Source: Anseranas semipalmata (Eukaryota; Chordata; Aves; Anseriformes; Anseranatidae). Taken from it: a stretch of 64,000 nucleotides of DNA. The notes under the pieces were generated by a model that did no database searches, was not told the origin of the DNA, and was given only the letters and a program-made list of their open reading frames with translations. Location of the stretch: the NCBI GenBank assembly GCA_013399115.1, contig VXAA01001354.1, forward strand, positions 1,213,822 to 1,277,821. Reading direction: 5' to 3'. Shown here piece by piece: positions 12,250 through 24,884 of this stretch. Made by a program: the position numbers and the translations under genes. Within the stretch, counting starts at the first letter, position 1, and every line of letters starts with the position of its first letter.

Positions 12250-12285
12250 CATGTAGATGCACAGATGTGCGTCTGCATGTAGATG
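12250..12285. repeat. Nested direct and inverted repeat
   Basis: The ten-base word CATGTAGATG occurs at 12,250-12,259 and 12,276-12,285. Between and across them, AGATGCAC and GTGCGTCT pair with one wobble, so a short cruciform or hairpin is flanked by a direct repeat. It is a local sequence oddity without assigned function. Confidence 0.6.
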
Positions 12286-12605
12286 TAACCCACAGGTGGG
12301 TGTGCTCAGTGAATTAAGGGTTCCTCTAGGACGAAAGGTGAGTTGCAGCATTTGCTGTGAACCATGTAGTGTGCTTGATGAAGCTGTGAGTACGTCACTG
12401 CCTCTGCACCTGGCAGGGGAGGATCTGTGTCTTTCTCTGCCCGAATGGTGTACTGTACAATGCAAATCAATTCAAATTAATAACAGTGAGGCATGACTGA
12501 TTTATTTATTTTTTCTCTGATCCTGGCTGACAGACGCTCAGATTTGTATTACAGCATTAATAAATGTGGTTAATTCTTTGTATCTTTGGTAATTCTTTTG
12601 TATTC

Positions 12606-12627
12606 TTCAGTATCTGAAGATACTGAA
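12606..12627. repeat. 22-base near-perfect palindrome
   Basis: TTCAGTATCT and AGATACTGAA are exact reverse complements, separated by only GA. As DNA this is a palindrome that could be a dimeric protein site. As RNA the loop is too tight without opening the top base pairs. Confidence 0.8.
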
Positions 12628-14262
12628 AAGTAGGTATCAGTAGGATGTGCCAGGTAAGGAATTGTAGTATTCACAGCGTTGAGAGAGGTAGAAGGCTGCC
12701 TAGAGCCCTAGGGCTATCCCTTTCTTATCATGGTATCGTTAGTATCTGTGCTGAAGTCTCCAGGAATAGGCTGTGCCTCTTGTAATAGCGTACCTTTGCA
12801 CTGCGATAGCAGTACTGCCTCTGACCTTCAAAATATCTGAGGCTCTTCTTGCTTATGTGCTCCTGGCTGCAGCACTAGTAGGACTGGGCAGCATTTCTGG
12901 CTACAGCATACCCCAGAAAAGCCATTTTGGGGCACAGGCCCAGGGGGAATGCTCTTGCCAGTTGTGCCCTGACTTTTTGCTTCTTTTGGGGACACAGCAT
13001 TTGCTGTCAGCCCCTCCTGTTCTACCTAATTCAGCAAGTGAGGAGAAAGGCCACCATTTCACCTGTTCCCCCAGGGATGCGATCCCTCTCTGCTCAGCCA
13101 GGCCCTGCGTAGCCTTTCTTTACCTCACACCTGAGAATCTGTGTAGGTGTCTGTTTATTTCAAGTAACATTACTGATGTAATGATTAGATGAATAAGGAG
13201 GAAAAAGAATTAATTTGGTTTCTGTGGAAATGCTGCTCTTGTATTTGGCCCTGGCTGCCAGGCGTGGAAGTGGCTGGGGGTGGCAGAAGGGCTGCGAGCT
13301 TTGGACTTCAACAGATTTTTAATTCTCATTGACTGATAGTTGGAGGGACGCACTGAAGCAGTTCACACATTGTCCAAACCTCTTTGCCCATTCTGTTGGC
13401 ATCCAGCACAGCTGCTTAGGGGTCTGAAGCTGTGCTGGATATCTGCAGCCAGCGAGCCTCACCAGTAATTCTACCATTTCACCCTGCAGATCTGACCTCT
13501 TTTAAGAGTGATTTGATGTTTCTTCAAGCAACACCCCGTCTCTATGAAGAAATGCCAACAGAGGAGAAGTTTCAAGCTTGCTATTTTTATTTAAGCTGTT
13601 GGAACAGTATGGACATAATGTAAGTAACTGGACCAGCCAACAGGGTGTCTGTCAGTCAGTGACTCAGTCTTCAGATCAGACAGATGCAAGCCCATATAAA
13701 TAGGTTCAGCCCAAAAGTCATGATAATAAATAATTTATTTTCGTACATTTCAAAACACCAGATACAGTAAAGTGAGTGTTTTCTTTGGAAGCAGACATTA
13801 CTGGTCGGCTGTATTTGCTTCCCACACCAGCAATAACATGTTCTGAATGAGTGTAGGGAGACTCCGACCACCATTCTGCCTTAGCTTACTTGATGCTTGG
13901 TTGAACGCTGCTGAGTCTTAGGAAATCACTCGGAGATAAATTAATGCACTGTTTTGAGGCACATGGCATTGTCAGGTTTGCACTCCATCACTTGGAGCAC
14001 TAGAGAGAGAAAGTCAGCCAGGTGGCCATCCAAAGAAATCTGATTTTAAGGTGTTTTTTTTTTCTCATCATATTCATTGTCATAGGGCTGAGTCATACAC
14101 AGCGAATGAAAAATCTCCCAGGACATTTAAAGAAGATTTTAGGTAATGGGAACTGCCATGTATATCTGGGAAAAGACAGACGTGGCAAAACAAATCTCTT
14201 TTCAGCTCAGATAAGATGTGGAAACACGGAAACTTGACAGGGAATACTCCTACAGATGCTGT

Positions 14263-14293
14263 CCTTCATCCAGACTCCTTGGTTGGATGAAGG
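14263..14293. repeat. Ten-base inverted repeat
   Basis: CCTTCATCCA (14,263-14,272) and TGGATGAAGG (14,284-14,293) are exact reverse complements around an 11-base loop. The stem is too short for a microRNA precursor. Confidence 0.75.
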
Positions 14294-15427
14294 TGCCACT
14301 CTTCTCATACGAGTGGTGAGGGAGCCTAACCAGACATCTCTCTAAAATGCTGTTGCCTGGAGTTTGAAAGGTGCTTTGAGATCTTTTCTGTGTTATCAGA
14401 GGATACCTAGAGGTTCCTAAACAGGCCTCACTGGTATTAAAGAAAACCTCTTAACAGGGCTGCTTTGGGCAAAGCCATGGTGCAAGCTTGCTCTTCGTTG
14501 GGACTTGGCTTTCTAACCCAGCATGGAGGGTGCAGGTTACAGACTTCAGGATGTGGAACAACCTCGAGGAACATGTCAGAAGGAAAGCAAAGACGAGACT
14601 CTTGTCCTTGGTCATCTTGTCAAGCGGGGCTGTACGGGATGGGAACCCTGTCTTGATGAGGTCAAGGTGTTCGAGATGAGGACACCAGCAGGTTGCTCCA
14701 AGGAGTGTGTGGGAGCTCCAAGAGCAGTCAATTATGCTGTGGGACCAAGCAGGCTGAGAAGGGCCTGCCTAAATCTACAAATCCATGAATTAGGTGTGAG
14801 TGGAGCAGAATGGTCTGTGATGTTTTAGGGTTTATATCATATGGTCATGGAGTAGTTGAGATCCCTTTTGGTCTGACTCAGACAATTTAGTATTTTACCT
14901 GTTCATAGTCTCACTTCCTGTGTGCTACATAAGATTCAATATAGGAACAAAAATATATGCACAGAAATGCAGATGAGGTTTCCAGATGTTTCAGCTGCTC
15001 TGTGGAAGTTGTATTTGAAACAGAATTTATCGATAAGCTGGATATGATCTTGCTAGTTAAAAGGAAAAATAAAACATACAGTATTATGAGGAGCATATTC
15101 CAGGCTAGGTGGTCTCTCCATCTGTCAAACAAACTCTTACCCATGCACCTATCTTTGACAACAAATCATGTGAACTATCATGCAAATTTTTAGCCCTGAT
15201 CTCTATTTAATGTGGTCATTTAGGAAGGCTTACAAATATTTTTTAATTATTTTTGATATCCTCTAGCTGTGCACATATTGTATTTGTGTGAACAAGGAGA
15301 AAATACAAACTGCTTTTCTCACCCAACTCCCAATGTAACTTGGCAGATGTCTGCAGCATCTTTGGATGTAAACCTGGGGTCATGCACACCCTTATTTGCA
15401 GCAGCCCTGTTCACATATTTGCATTTA

Positions 15428-15457
15428 TAAATTGAGACATTGATGTGTCTCAATTTA
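15428..15457. repeat. Twelve-base perfect inverted repeat
   Basis: TAAATTGAGACA (15,428-15,439) and TGTCTCAATTTA (15,446-15,457) are exact reverse complements around the six-base spacer TTGATG. It is a hairpin or palindromic binding site candidate. No known family is recognised. Confidence 0.85.
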
Positions 15458-17216
15458 CAGATCAAATGCAGCAAGTTTACTAGTAAAAAGTGAAAAGCTT
15501 TTTGTAGCTGCTAACTCTGCAAGCTTGGAGTGGGTTCTGCAAGTCAAAGCTTCTTATGCATTTATTAATAGTAGCAATAAGGGTCCATCAGGTTGATAAG
15601 CATAGAGACTTCTTGTCTTCCCTGTACAGCCTACAGTTAGTCATGCAAGTAACCTTACCAAGCTGATGGGTAAGAAGGAGCGTTTTTTAATAGTCATCAC
15701 TCCCTCGGGTACAACTCTACTTCCAACACCTGCAATGTCTAGCGAGCACCTCTGCCAACTAAAACACCTCTCTTCAGAAGAATAACTAGTACTTTAGAAT
15801 AACGATTAGAATAACTAATACTTCTTTGAAAAGCTGGGGATTAGGTTCATATGTCCTAGATTAAAGCACATGAAGGATCAAAGCCATCTTCACCAGGTTT
15901 TGTTTGAGGCTTTTGGAAGAGGTGGAAGGGAAGAGATTGTGGAGCAGATTGCTTTCATTTTAGGTCTTTTGTCAAGGGGACAGGAGGGCCCTTGCAGGTT
16001 GGGGTACTGAAAAATAAACAGCAAAAGCAGGTACAATCGCTGACAAAAGTTCTTACAAGCCAGGCTCTCAGGCTGGAGGCTCCAAGCTATCAAATACTTT
16101 GTCAGTCTCAGCAAGTTGGTAAATAAAGAAAAGGTTCTTCCACATAAATCTTTGGAGCTGATCCTCACAAAGAGTGCTTTCAGCCCGAGCTCCTACTTCA
16201 ATGTACGACGGTTGTGGGAGAGAACAGTGAGTCTTATTTACGCATCCAGCAGCAGTTTATGACGGGCACCATCTCATCTCAAGGGTCTGACATATGCATG
16301 CATCGCTGTCCAATTTGCAAATTCTTGCATCTAAAATTTTAATAAGCTCTTCATTTGATTTCTTAATGTTTTTCACAGAAAGTGAACATTTTTCCTGGCA
16401 GAGCAGGGACTGTAAGCTCTTTTATCTGCACCCCATAAAGGGCTGGGATGTCTCTTTGAGTTTGGCCAATAATTTGAAGGTAATCCAGATTTTGTTTTTC
16501 CTGCAGGTTTAAATGAAAAGTGAATGTTTTAAGTGGAGGAGTAAGAGGTACATTGAATTTGGAAATATGACCACAGCAGCAGCAGAGCTCTGGAAAAATT
16601 CAAGGAGTTATTAAAATCTTTAAAACGCAATTGTTTAGAAATTAGGCACATAGTTTAAAAATGACGTTTTGGCAAAGCTGGGTGACTTACCCTTCCCATC
16701 ATATATTACATTAAATCTCTGCCATATGTCTAGTCTTAGATGGCCAGTACCCAGGAGTGTCCCATGGTTGCCTCAAAACCCACCGAATGACCACACAACA
16801 GCATTTCTAGCCATTGCTCATCAGCACTTGAGGACAACTTGGTGCTTGATTCTAAATTACTGGAAACAAAGGTGAATTTCTGCCCGTTAAATTGTCTGGG
16901 AGTAGGTCTGAGTCCTTGGAAAGGGAGGCCACTGAAGCAGATGAGCTTTCTCTCCCATGATAGTGCAAGCGTCCTGAGCTGAGCAGCTTTGAGTTTCTTA
17001 AGGCTGAGCTGCTTCTCTCACGCTGGAGGAACAGAAGAACATCTGGTCTTAGCTACTGTTTTTCAACTGGATCATCTTGTGCCTCACTAAAATGAATGAG
17101 AAACACATGCAGGCTATATTTTCAAAAAGTTGTATTTCATTGATGCAACTAAAGTAGTGATTTTCACATGCAATTAGATACACAGATGTAGACAAGCAAC
17201 AATTTACACACACACT

Positions 17217-17271
17217 ACATTTCCAACGAGGCCCTACGTACATTCCCAACAAGGCCCTACGTTCATTCCCA
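17217..17271. repeat. Tandem repeat, 23-base unit, about 2.4 copies
   Basis: Copies at 17,217-17,239 and 17,240-17,262 differ at only two positions and both end in AAGGCCCTACGT or GAGGCCCTACGT. A partial third copy (TCATTCCCA) follows. The similarity indicates a recent local duplication. Confidence 0.9.
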
Positions 17272-18480
17272 TATGCTTTACACATGCGAAATATGCACAT
17301 GGTGAGGAGGCATGGGAAAGTATTTACATGTGCAATTGTATCTTCCCACAGCAATGCCTGGGAATTAGAAAGCACTAACTTAGACAATATTTTGGATGTA
17401 AAATCTGATGACACTTTCAATTCTGTTCTGCAGGCCCCACTATAAATAACGATAATTATTAATTATGATCTGCCTACAACAGCACTTCAGCAGGCACTTT
17501 GCAGATAGGCCAGAGACTAGGAGCTCAAATCACCCTTGTGTTATTTTATTTTCTAGAAGTGTTTTGAAATAGACATCGGTGTCCAAAGCCCATTAGAAGC
17601 ATGCTGTATGCAGACATCTCCGAAAGATTGATGAAGAGTGAAAAAATGAAGAGCAACGCAGTACAACCAATCCAAAACATTCAGGAGATGTAGGTCAAGG
17701 TTGTAAAAACTGTGAGTTTTTTTAATTCATCTTTTCTAATAACACATCTTGAGTCCTTTCTGAAAAACTATGCAAATGTTTTCTTTTTGAAAAAGCTAAA
17801 AAACAAAACACCACTTTCCAAAAAGGCTATTTGCTAGGAAGCAGACTGTGACTCTGGGAGAAGCAGGCCAGGCGAGGAGTTGGCTTAGCAGCACGTGCTT
17901 GCCTACAGGGCCTTTCTGATGCTCCTCAGCCTCTACATGTCTTAGTTCTCCAGGTGGTAGGCTGGGGTCTGTTAGCACTTTTCTACTCGGGGCAGGGTGT
18001 GGTGAGGTGAAGATGTGCTAATGGAAGTCAGTGACGGAACAACTGCAGTCCTAAGAAAATGCTTTTTGTCTGTTTATTCTTTAGTACAAACAACATGCTC
18101 TTTAAAGAACAGATTGGTCTGTGATGTGGTCTAGGACAGACCTTTAAGAACCACTGAAAGATACCCAAACCCTATTAAAACCCATTAAAATGGCACAGAG
18201 TACGCTGCTACTGAATGTCTAGCTACCATGGATCCAATACAGTGAGCTTGCTCAATCTACCCCAAGTCTTCAGTATGAAGAGTGGGGTGGTTTGTGGCTC
18301 ACTGCGGTGACTGTGAGGTGCCTTGACCCACGTAGCGATGTACAGTAGCCATGGCTCCATGGTGGTCGTTAAAATGTGCTGTTCTTCTAGGAGGCAAAAG
18401 CGTGCACACGTAAGCCGCACAGGGAGACAGCAGTGAGGACCTTGGAGAGTAAGACTGAGGACAACAGTAAGAGCTGATGG

Positions 18481-18790
18481 TCATCTTTTCAAAGCTGGGA
18501 GACGGAGGTGGCATGGGGTGGCCCTGGAGAGGGCCCTGGGACAGCAAAAAGCCTTGCGAGAGGTCAGGGACGAGTGAGGGCAGGCTGCGGGGCGAGGTGG
18601 GGGGTGGCAGGGACTGGGGGCCAAGCAGGGTGTGAAGGCAGCGGCAGCTGGGCTGGGGGCTGCAGGGTCGTGAGTCACGGCCGCCGGAGTTCCCAGCAGC
18701 TGGCGGCCGAGGTGCGCGAGCCGTGCAGCGGGAGCTACCTGCTCGAAGCCTGGCTGGGAGCTCGCAGCCGACTTCCACTCCTTTTTCAAA
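18481..18790. other. GC-rich islet with low-complexity open frames
   Basis: The stretch is rich in G on the plus strand (GGGG, GGCAGG and GGAGGTGG words), and CpG frequency rises near 18,670-18,780. The long frames on both strands (Pro/Ser/Ala-rich on minus, Gly-rich on plus) follow from this composition and show no domain. It may be regulatory. No gene is called. Confidence 0.5.
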
Positions 18791-20775
18791 ACAGACCATT
18801 TATGTGACCCCTTCAGTCCTTGTTTCTATTAACAGGCCAAACAAGTTCTAAGTGCCAACATACTGAAGAAGTGGAAAAGTTAGTTTATAGAAGGGAAAAA
18901 AGGGGAAGGAAAAGAAAAACAAAACCCAAGTTATTTCCACAATGTTTGCATTCCCATGTCTTAACCACAGTGTTCCCAGCACGCGGATTTTTATGGTGCA
19001 TCTGAAAACCAACCACAATGCAAAAGAAACTTCAAAGTGTTTAAGGAAAGGAAAGTTGAGAGGAAGAAGCGGGGAGGGAAGTCAGACAGCGAGGAGCAGA
19101 GCCGGGGTTTGCTGCCTGCCTCGCTCCCTGCTGTCCTGCAGCCCCAGCCAGGACCCCACTGGGCAGGGGACCCAGCAAGGCAGCGTGCATTAAGGACAGG
19201 GAGGTCCTTAGGGCTCTGTTAGTTCAGGTTGTTAGTTCCCTTGTAGCAGGTTGAAATAGCAGGGCATGACCAAAATACGTGCAGGTGTAGCTCCTTTGGC
19301 CCTCTGGTCAAAACAGCACAGGTCCTTGTGCTGTGGGTGTAACAAGGGTGGGAAGGGGTGGAGGATGATGCCCACCTTTGCTGTACCTGGTGGCTGTGCT
19401 GCCGGTGGAGAGGGATGAGCAGGGGCACCTTTGGTATTACCTGGGCTGTATAGGGCGTGGAAGTGGGGAACACTGGTGGTGTGCTGGGATGGGCTACGTT
19501 TAATAGGCTGAAGGGATCGGTGCATTTAGTAGCCATAAACCAGTATAGCTACTACTGTAAAGGCTGCAACAACACCTACATACGCGTTACCCACATGGGA
19601 TATTTCTTTATCAATAGCATATATCCATTGCATGGCCTGGGGTATTTGCAATTAGTAAATTGCATTATGGCTCAGTCATGGGCTGCGTGTCCAGTGACTA
19701 TGGAAACTGGGTTTAAGTATCACCTTAGCTGCTGGGTTATGATCTGTGCTCTTACGCTTAAGACCTGAAGGCAGGTTTCAGCTGGTGAGGAGGTCTGCAC
19801 GGCCCGTGTGCCATGAACTGCGCTGGGGCTGCAGCAGGGCACGCTGGCAGGAGCCTGCCTGGCCGAGAGGCAAGGAGTCGTGAGAGTTGCCTCTGCAGTG
19901 ATTTCTTCTTTGAGTAATACCAACACCTGATATCCCATGTTCGAAGAGTGGCACCAAGAAAATGTATTGGGATTAGGAAATGTAGTACTAATTAGCAGGT
20001 ACCTGCAGAAGACCTCTAGTCAGTTTGGCTCCTCGCAGGCTGAGCTTTGGGCTGGCTGTGGGTAAATCAGACAAGCGTCCACAGCAGCAGTAAACCGGGC
20101 TGATCTGCACAGGAGTTATTCGGCTAACTGAAAGGTAGCCAAGTGCAATGAAGTATATTCTAAGCAACTCTTGATTTGTATTCAGGAGTCAAGACTTTCT
20201 GGGAAAATTTCCCAAATTAAATGGAAAACTAATTCCTTAAAGCCACTTAGGCATGACTGACATGACGAATCGTGAAGACGCTACCTGGAGCTGTCACTGC
20301 CCAGCCTCCCTGCCCTGCTCAGCGTGTTCAGCTCCGCAGCTCGTCTTTGTGAAATGACTGGGGTTACTGTGTTCCTCTAAAACCTTTCCTTAATCCACAG
20401 ACCAGAGCGAGACTCTCAGCTGACTGGAAACAGCATAATTTTATCAAAACCAGTCAAGAGGTAGCAGGGTGCATCATCGGAGAATCTGGGCCGCTGTGTT
20501 CTTTTGATTTTTTATGTGGCTTATTTTATTGCATTACACAGTTTTTCACTTAAGGATTCTAATGCCTTTCCCTCGTGGTTTTGGATCTAGCAGTGTGCAT
20601 TTGTGCAGAGAGCACATCATCAATGCGAGCACTCTGTACCATAGTCTTACACAGAATCAATATGATTTTTGTTACATTAGTGTCAGCTTGGCTTCAGTAA
20701 AGGTTACAAATGTGCTGTCTGGGACATTGTATGTCTTCAGTGTAGGAGACGGTCTTTGCTGAAAAAGCAGTCAAA

Positions 20776-20850
20776 ACTATTATCCCAGTTTAAGGGAAGA
20801 GAACAGAGCCCTAGAAATACCTGAGATGTTCAAGAAAGCATAAGCTCTTG
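20776..20850 (-). repeat. Possible MIR/L2-like ancient repeat remnant
   Basis: ATTATCCCAGTTTAAGGG followed by AGAACAGAGCCCTAGA resembles the minus orientation of the MIR core (TTATCCCCATTTTACAG, then GAGGCACAGAGAG). Similarity is by eye only and short, so the call is tentative. Confidence 0.25.
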
Positions 20851-23800
20851 CAATTGTGTTCTCTAGGCATTGAATTAGTGTAAGTAGGCTTTCAGAGGAG
20901 CATCCCAAACCTCCCAGCTCTGAATTTTGCTGGTGTAACCAGGGGGAATTTCACATGTCCATCCGTTCCACCAGCATCACTGTGTCCCTGTTAGCACTGA
21001 CACTGCATCACATCTCTATAGGATGTCTGGGTGTCAGGTAGTCTACTGAAACCCAGAAAGGGGACTTGAAGTGTATTTTGGGATGCGCAGTGTGACCAGG
21101 AGCCTGGCTTATACGTTTCCAGGGTAAGTAGTTGCAGCGTGCATGCATTTAGCTGCACAGTGCGTGCACCGCAAGGCTAGCGCAGCTGGGGTATAACAGA
21201 CTCAAGGTCGATGTGCTAGACAGTAGATTTGCAGTTTGCACTCCAGTTTCCATCTCAGGCACGTGGGGCTAACGGCACACATGCTTCGGGAGCACGTACC
21301 CCTCATCCATCTGGGATTCCCTGTTCAGAAATACGGTGGCTCTGAATTTCCATTCCATGTCTCAGGATGCTGCAGTGCATCGTGGCTCTGCGGCTTCCCC
21401 ATTCGGGTAGGGGCTGTCCTGCCCCTGCTGTCGCTCCTGCTGAGGAGCAGCGTTTGAAGATAGTCAATGTGATCACCAATACCAGCTTATATATTTCCGC
21501 AGTCTGTTTTCCACCCCAGCATCCTCACCAGGCACGTGATAATAGCTGTAGTTGCTGAGCTAACAAAACGTTGGCCCACGCAATGCTGCAGGCAGATGCC
21601 GTAGCCCTTCCCCGCAGTGGTCCCGTCCCGGTGTGGAGCTCCTTTGCTTGCTGAGATTTTTGTCAACACCTTAATATTATTAAAATGTTGTTTTTAAAGT
21701 CAATTTCCTTTTCTTTTCTTTGTAGTTTATGGAGTGTTGCTGAAGAACTTCTCCCAGGCTAAAATGAGGATCAGTTCCAGGTTTCCAGTCATATCAACAG
21801 TAGGATCATGATTTATTTCTAAGGTGCCTATGTAATTACCCGTACCCCACACACACCTCCCGTTCACACTGAGTTTCCCTGTAGCTAATGAGTCTTCCCA
21901 GAGAGGAGGAGGACTGGCTGGTTCACCGAACCCCATGCAAATGAATGAGCTTCTAAAACAAATCCAGCCTCTTTGAAGACTGTGTGTTGCAAAAGCCATC
22001 AGCCCTTATTGTAAATGTAAATGGCTCAGCTTTCTCAAAATGATTTTTTTTGCCAACTTTTGCCAGTAGTGTCATGTTGGTGTTCTTTTTTCCTCTATTG
22101 TTGTTTTGGTCAAAGCGTTGATGAATTTATTTTGCCATTATAGGTTCTGTCATCTGTACCAGCATGTTTCCTAGACAAGGCACAGTTCAGCTAACAGAGC
22201 TGAACTTACAGCCCCAAAAGATAATATTAAATATTTGGATATCTGAATCCAACCCATGCTGGAAATGTGCGGAGCGGTGAGTATGTTTTGAAATTATGAA
22301 ATGCTGCCTTAGGTACCAAGCTTAAGTTAAGTTTCTTTGCTGCACACTGATGGAGTGAGCTCTGTCAAGCAGAACACATATTCAGATATCTTTGTGGGAT
22401 TACAGTTTTGCGCAAGCTGGGCATATCTGTACATTATTGGTAAGTGAAACAAAACAGTACTTCTCGGGGGACCCGGAGAAGTTTGGAGGGACCACTTGGT
22501 AGCCTGTTAGAGTAGCCAACTCATCACCAGCCCTGTTGGTATGAGGGAGCTCAGCTTTGGGTTTGAAGGCGAATCTCACCACTGGACCAGGCCAGCTGCT
22601 GAGCAGGGTGCTGGCTGCGGACAGACCACGTGCAGAGCAGCTCGGGGCTGCTCGTGTCCGGGCAGTCTTTGAACTCTGTCTGAAGCGAGCTGTGCATCGG
22701 CCCCCAGCATAAATTAGAGCAGCCTGGAGACTGTTACAAATTACAAGATGGCTCTAGCCCCAGAGGCAGGCACACATCTGGCCACGCTCCCATCAGGGGA
22801 GCGGTGCTGGAGGTATTAGCTTGGCTCTGTCTCACAGTTGGACTTCCCTTTACTGGGGTGATCTTCTCAGGTCTGGCTATACCAGGGTTAGGGCTGCTGG
22901 GCTATCAGAGCTGGGAAGTCATTTCTATCTTTTCTTTTCTGGCTACAGTAATCATGATAGAAAGTGTTCTCAGTCTGTGTGCCCAGGTTCTTGCCTGCCT
23001 TGAGCCCACTGACCAGCCTCTCCTAGGTGGGATCGCCCTTCTGTCCCCATCACCAGCAGCTGTCTTCTGGATTCCTTAAAAGAGGACCTGCCCCAACACT
23101 GGCTGCTTTTCCTCCCAGGGTGTGGATCAAAACCAGAAAAACTGTATTGAGTTCCGATCCAGGTAACGTGCAGTCTGAGTTCAGACACCTTCTGCTGATG
23201 TTGTGAAAGCTGTGTGCTGGGTTGCTGGGCTAAGCTGAGCAAAGAGGCTGGAGGGAGGGCAGATCACCCAGAGTAACAGCCTTGGGCAGCCTCACACCCT
23301 CCCTGCACGGTTTTGAGAACAGATCAAGCCCTTTATGTTCAAACTAACCGATCAATTTTCTTGTTGCTACAAACCACTTAATTCGTTTCTCTGCAGGTAA
23401 TTTATCTACTCCTGAGGATGAAAACCTTTTTAAGTACATTTCCCCACACACACTTCAGGTGGGGAAGGAAGAGCAAAGGACAGTGCTTCGCAGCCTGGGT
23501 GCTCACCTTCACTGGTGAGCAATGAAACCCCTGGCTGGAGCACTGGCTGTGCACAGCTCTCTATTTCCCCTGTGAATTAAGCAGTAATCAGCCTTTACAC
23601 TGGCTTCCTGCTCAGGAGCAAAGTTCACCCTGTCATTTCAGTGCCTCCTGATATCCCAAAGCTCTTCAACTGACAGAGAAATGACATGGAAAAAATGGGT
23701 AGTATTGTCTTTGCTGTATATTCAGATATATTACTAGAACTTTAATTTATTTAAGCTAATGTATCTCCTTTTATAAGTGTAATACTTAACATCAGAGATG

Positions 23801-24686
23801 ACTTTGGATGGTTGTGTGTTTGGGATCTGGATAAAATGCCCCTACTGATGGAGTCCTGTCAATCTGAGAGCTGTGCTCAGCTTCCACTTCAGTCCCCGTC
23901 CCAGATGCCTAAGAGATGTTGCTCTAAACACCTCCTGTGCCAAAAAAAATGGGGGGCCTTTCCAAGAAAAGGAGGCATGTTCAGTTTTTGCCTTCTCAGC
24001 TAGGAAATAGGGTTGTTCACACAAAGACCGAGTCGCTGACCTCTGACTCCACTCTCTGCAATGGATTTTGGAAGACAGAAGATACTAATTTTAATAACAG
24101 AACTTTTATAGACATGCTTAGGTATTTGCAAGATCACTTTAAAAGCATCATACAAAGGTAGCGTGTTCAGAAATAGCATATACTGAATGAACAGTAATAA
24201 TGATAAAGTAGTAGCAGTGACAGATTATTCTGAAAATTTCAGAGTTCTGGGGAGAATTTTTTAAAAATCGGGTTTTCCAGATGAGAACCTGTTTTATTCC
24301 GCCACTGCATTGGGTGCCTGATGGGAACTGGAAGTTGGGAACTGGATGTGCCCATTCCTCTCCAGAACACAGCATGTTTTGGTAGTACAGCATCATCTCC
24401 CAGTTTCTCCTGACCATCTCCCAGTTATTTTTCCTGGTATTAAGGCTTATAGATGAAAAAGAAACATTTTGAGGAACTCAGACAGTTTTCACAAAAGACT
24501 GAAAAAATCAATTACAGAATATTTTCAGCTCATAACTGCAGATGTCTGTGTGAGATAAATATCAGCAGTATGCGGGCATGTAGCTCACATGGCCCTGCAG
24601 GATACCCTCGGTGGCAGAGGACAGTGCTAGCAGTTGCCTGGCTATTCTTGTGTGATTTTTACAATCTCTTCCATTCTTTTGATTAC

Positions 24687-24760
24687 AGGTCTGGGGCTAA
24701 ATTTAGCTGCCAGCAAGTCTTGTACAATTCAGCTGACTTCAGCAGAGCTGCCTGGGAGAG
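24687..24760. repeat. Degenerate fold-back repeat remnant
   Basis: GGTCTGGGGCTAAATTTAGC is followed by CAATTCAGCTGACTTCAGCA and GAGCTGCCTGGG, matching the general order of an old palindromic repeat that carries a 'CAGCTGACTTCAGTGGAGCTG' core. The copy is heavily diverged. Confidence 0.35.
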
Positions 24761-24866
24761 CAAAATTGGGCTGTTTGTATTTCTTGTGTGATGCTGTGGA
24801 GTCCCCCAGATGAAAGGTGCTACAGAGGTATGAAAAAGTTTGATTTCTTTTAAAGTGGGGGGGGTG

Positions 24867-24884
24867 NNNNNNNNNNNNNNNNNN
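24867..24884. other. Assembly gap (18 N) inside a G-run
   Basis: Eighteen Ns are flanked by GGGGGGGGTG on the left and eight G on the right. The true sequence is probably a long G-homopolymer or G-rich repeat that the sequencing did not resolve. It could form a G-quadruplex. The gap length should not be trusted. Confidence 0.95.

Larger units (their letters stand above)
6520..18480. other. Noncoding tract, AT-leaning
   Basis: No gene is recognised. The tract holds a tRNA-derived SINE remnant (7.5 kb), a CTCF-like site (7.33 kb), tandem duplications at 7.41 and 17.22 kb, short hairpins at 12.6, 14.3 and 15.4 kb, and an old fold-back repeat near 7.0 kb. The open frames near 8.9, 11.4 and 12.8 kb give no family resemblance and overlap frames on the other strand. 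Between these marks I see nothing I can name. Confidence 0.6.

Noticed and set aside
12773..13192. Hydrophobic frame that looks membrane-spanning
   Set aside because: The Leu/Ala/Val run is short and continues into sequence with no pattern. There is no splice support or family match.
18299..18799. 166-codon minus-strand open frame
   Set aside because: Pro/Ser-rich low complexity caused by the G-rich plus strand. No domain is visible.
21720..21776. Good acceptor-like TTTTCTTTTCTTTGTAG
   Set aside because: No acceptable donor follows within an open frame. A pyrimidine tract with TAG is common by chance.
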